Positions 33,078 to 33,184 of a stretch of 33,184 nt of DNA are shown piece by piece. The stretch covers positions 1-33,184 of the forward strand of contig JBPCQA010000056.1 of assembly GCA_050998615.1 (NCBI GenBank), written 5' to 3'. Both the position numbers and the translations under genes were made by a program. Position 1 is the first letter of the stretch. Each line of letters begins with the position of its first letter. The notes beneath the pieces are model-generated. The model saw nothing but the letters and a program-made list of their open reading frames with translations, searched no databases and had not been told where the DNA came from. The DNA comes from JBPCQA01 sp050998615. GTDB taxonomy: Bacteria; Actinomycetota; Actinomycetes; Propionibacteriales; Nocardioidaceae.

Positions 33078-33184
33078 TCAGCGCAACAGCAGGTCGCCGA
33101 TGAGTTCGATCGGCTTCTTGAACGCTAGTCGCTTGCGGGGTCGGTCGTTGAGTTGTTGGGCGACCCAGTCCAGGTCCTCGTTGC
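33078..33184 (-). mobile_element. IS30-family transposase, C-terminal part, cut by the window edge
   Basis: Reading the minus strand from the right edge gives NEDLDWVAQQLNDRPRK, then RLAFKKPIELIGDLLLR and a TGA at 33078-33080. The phrase LNDRPRKRL-F--PIE is the conserved C-terminus of IS30-family transposases. The start lies beyond the window. The right end of the element must be between the stop and about 33050, where the PIN sequence resumes, but its inverted repeat is not recognised. This gene is why the PIN frame runs on oddly past 33056. Confidence 0.85.

Overview
The window is chromosomal DNA of a high-GC Actinomycetota bacterium. Evidence: strong G/C preference at third codon positions, the order SepH / DUF4193 / DUF3093 / dut / DUF3710 / OB-fold / DUF3159 / two TrkA-type proteins / APC permease / TrmA-like methyltransferase / aconitase / dxs (from memory the same neighbourhood as Rv2682c-Rv2703 of Mycobacterium tuberculosis), a LexA box and a DtxR/IdeR box of actinobacterial form, and many apparently leaderless genes. 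REP-like palindromes hint at Propionibacteriales (Nocardioides/Microlunatus-like), but this is only a guess. Most of the window is housekeeping core genome.

Layout. 1-2.2 kb: tail of an unknown gene, then dxs (isoprenoid precursors). 2.2-5.2 kb: a conserved 130-aa protein under a perfect SOS box, a HIT hydrolase, and a decayed pocket with a Fic pseudogene lacking its catalytic core and a winged-helix protein broken into three frames. 5.2-8.2 kb: aconitase with an 18-bp operator palindrome over its promoter. 8.3-14.2 kb: a sulfotransferase-like gene, an RNA methyltransferase coupled to a KimA-like APC transporter, and the divergent ceoB-ceoC pair, probably a potassium transport and gating module. 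14.2-18 kb: dut-DUF3710-OB-fold-DUF3159 on the minus strand, then DUF3093, DUF4235 and DUF4193. 18-21.4 kb: an 80-aa helical protein, an iron-box-controlled ZIP metal transporter, a DUF4037 protein and an AhpD-like protein. 21.4-24.7 kb: ferrochelatase coupled to an inositol-monophosphatase-like gene, and divergent sepH (cell division). 24.7-27.4 kb: sulfurtransferase, AlkP-family phosphodiesterase and DUF5998. 27.5-32 kb: a 909-aa Pat-type protein acetyltransferase divergent from an acyl-CoA synthetase carrying the lysine motif such enzymes acetylate. 32.1-33.2 kb: a small RHH-like protein, then a broken PIN toxin next to the end of an IS30-family transposase on the window edge.

The most interesting signals are regulatory: the LexA box over the promoter of an uncharacterised conserved gene, the acn operator, the DtxR box before the ZIP gene, and the acetyltransferase/synthetase pair sharing a short divergent promoter region with an inverted repeat. 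Two terminators (at the ends of DUF3159 and the ZIP gene) have one arm inside the last codons of a gene. No tRNA, rRNA or CRISPR array was found. GC content and similarity statements are by eye; no search was run.
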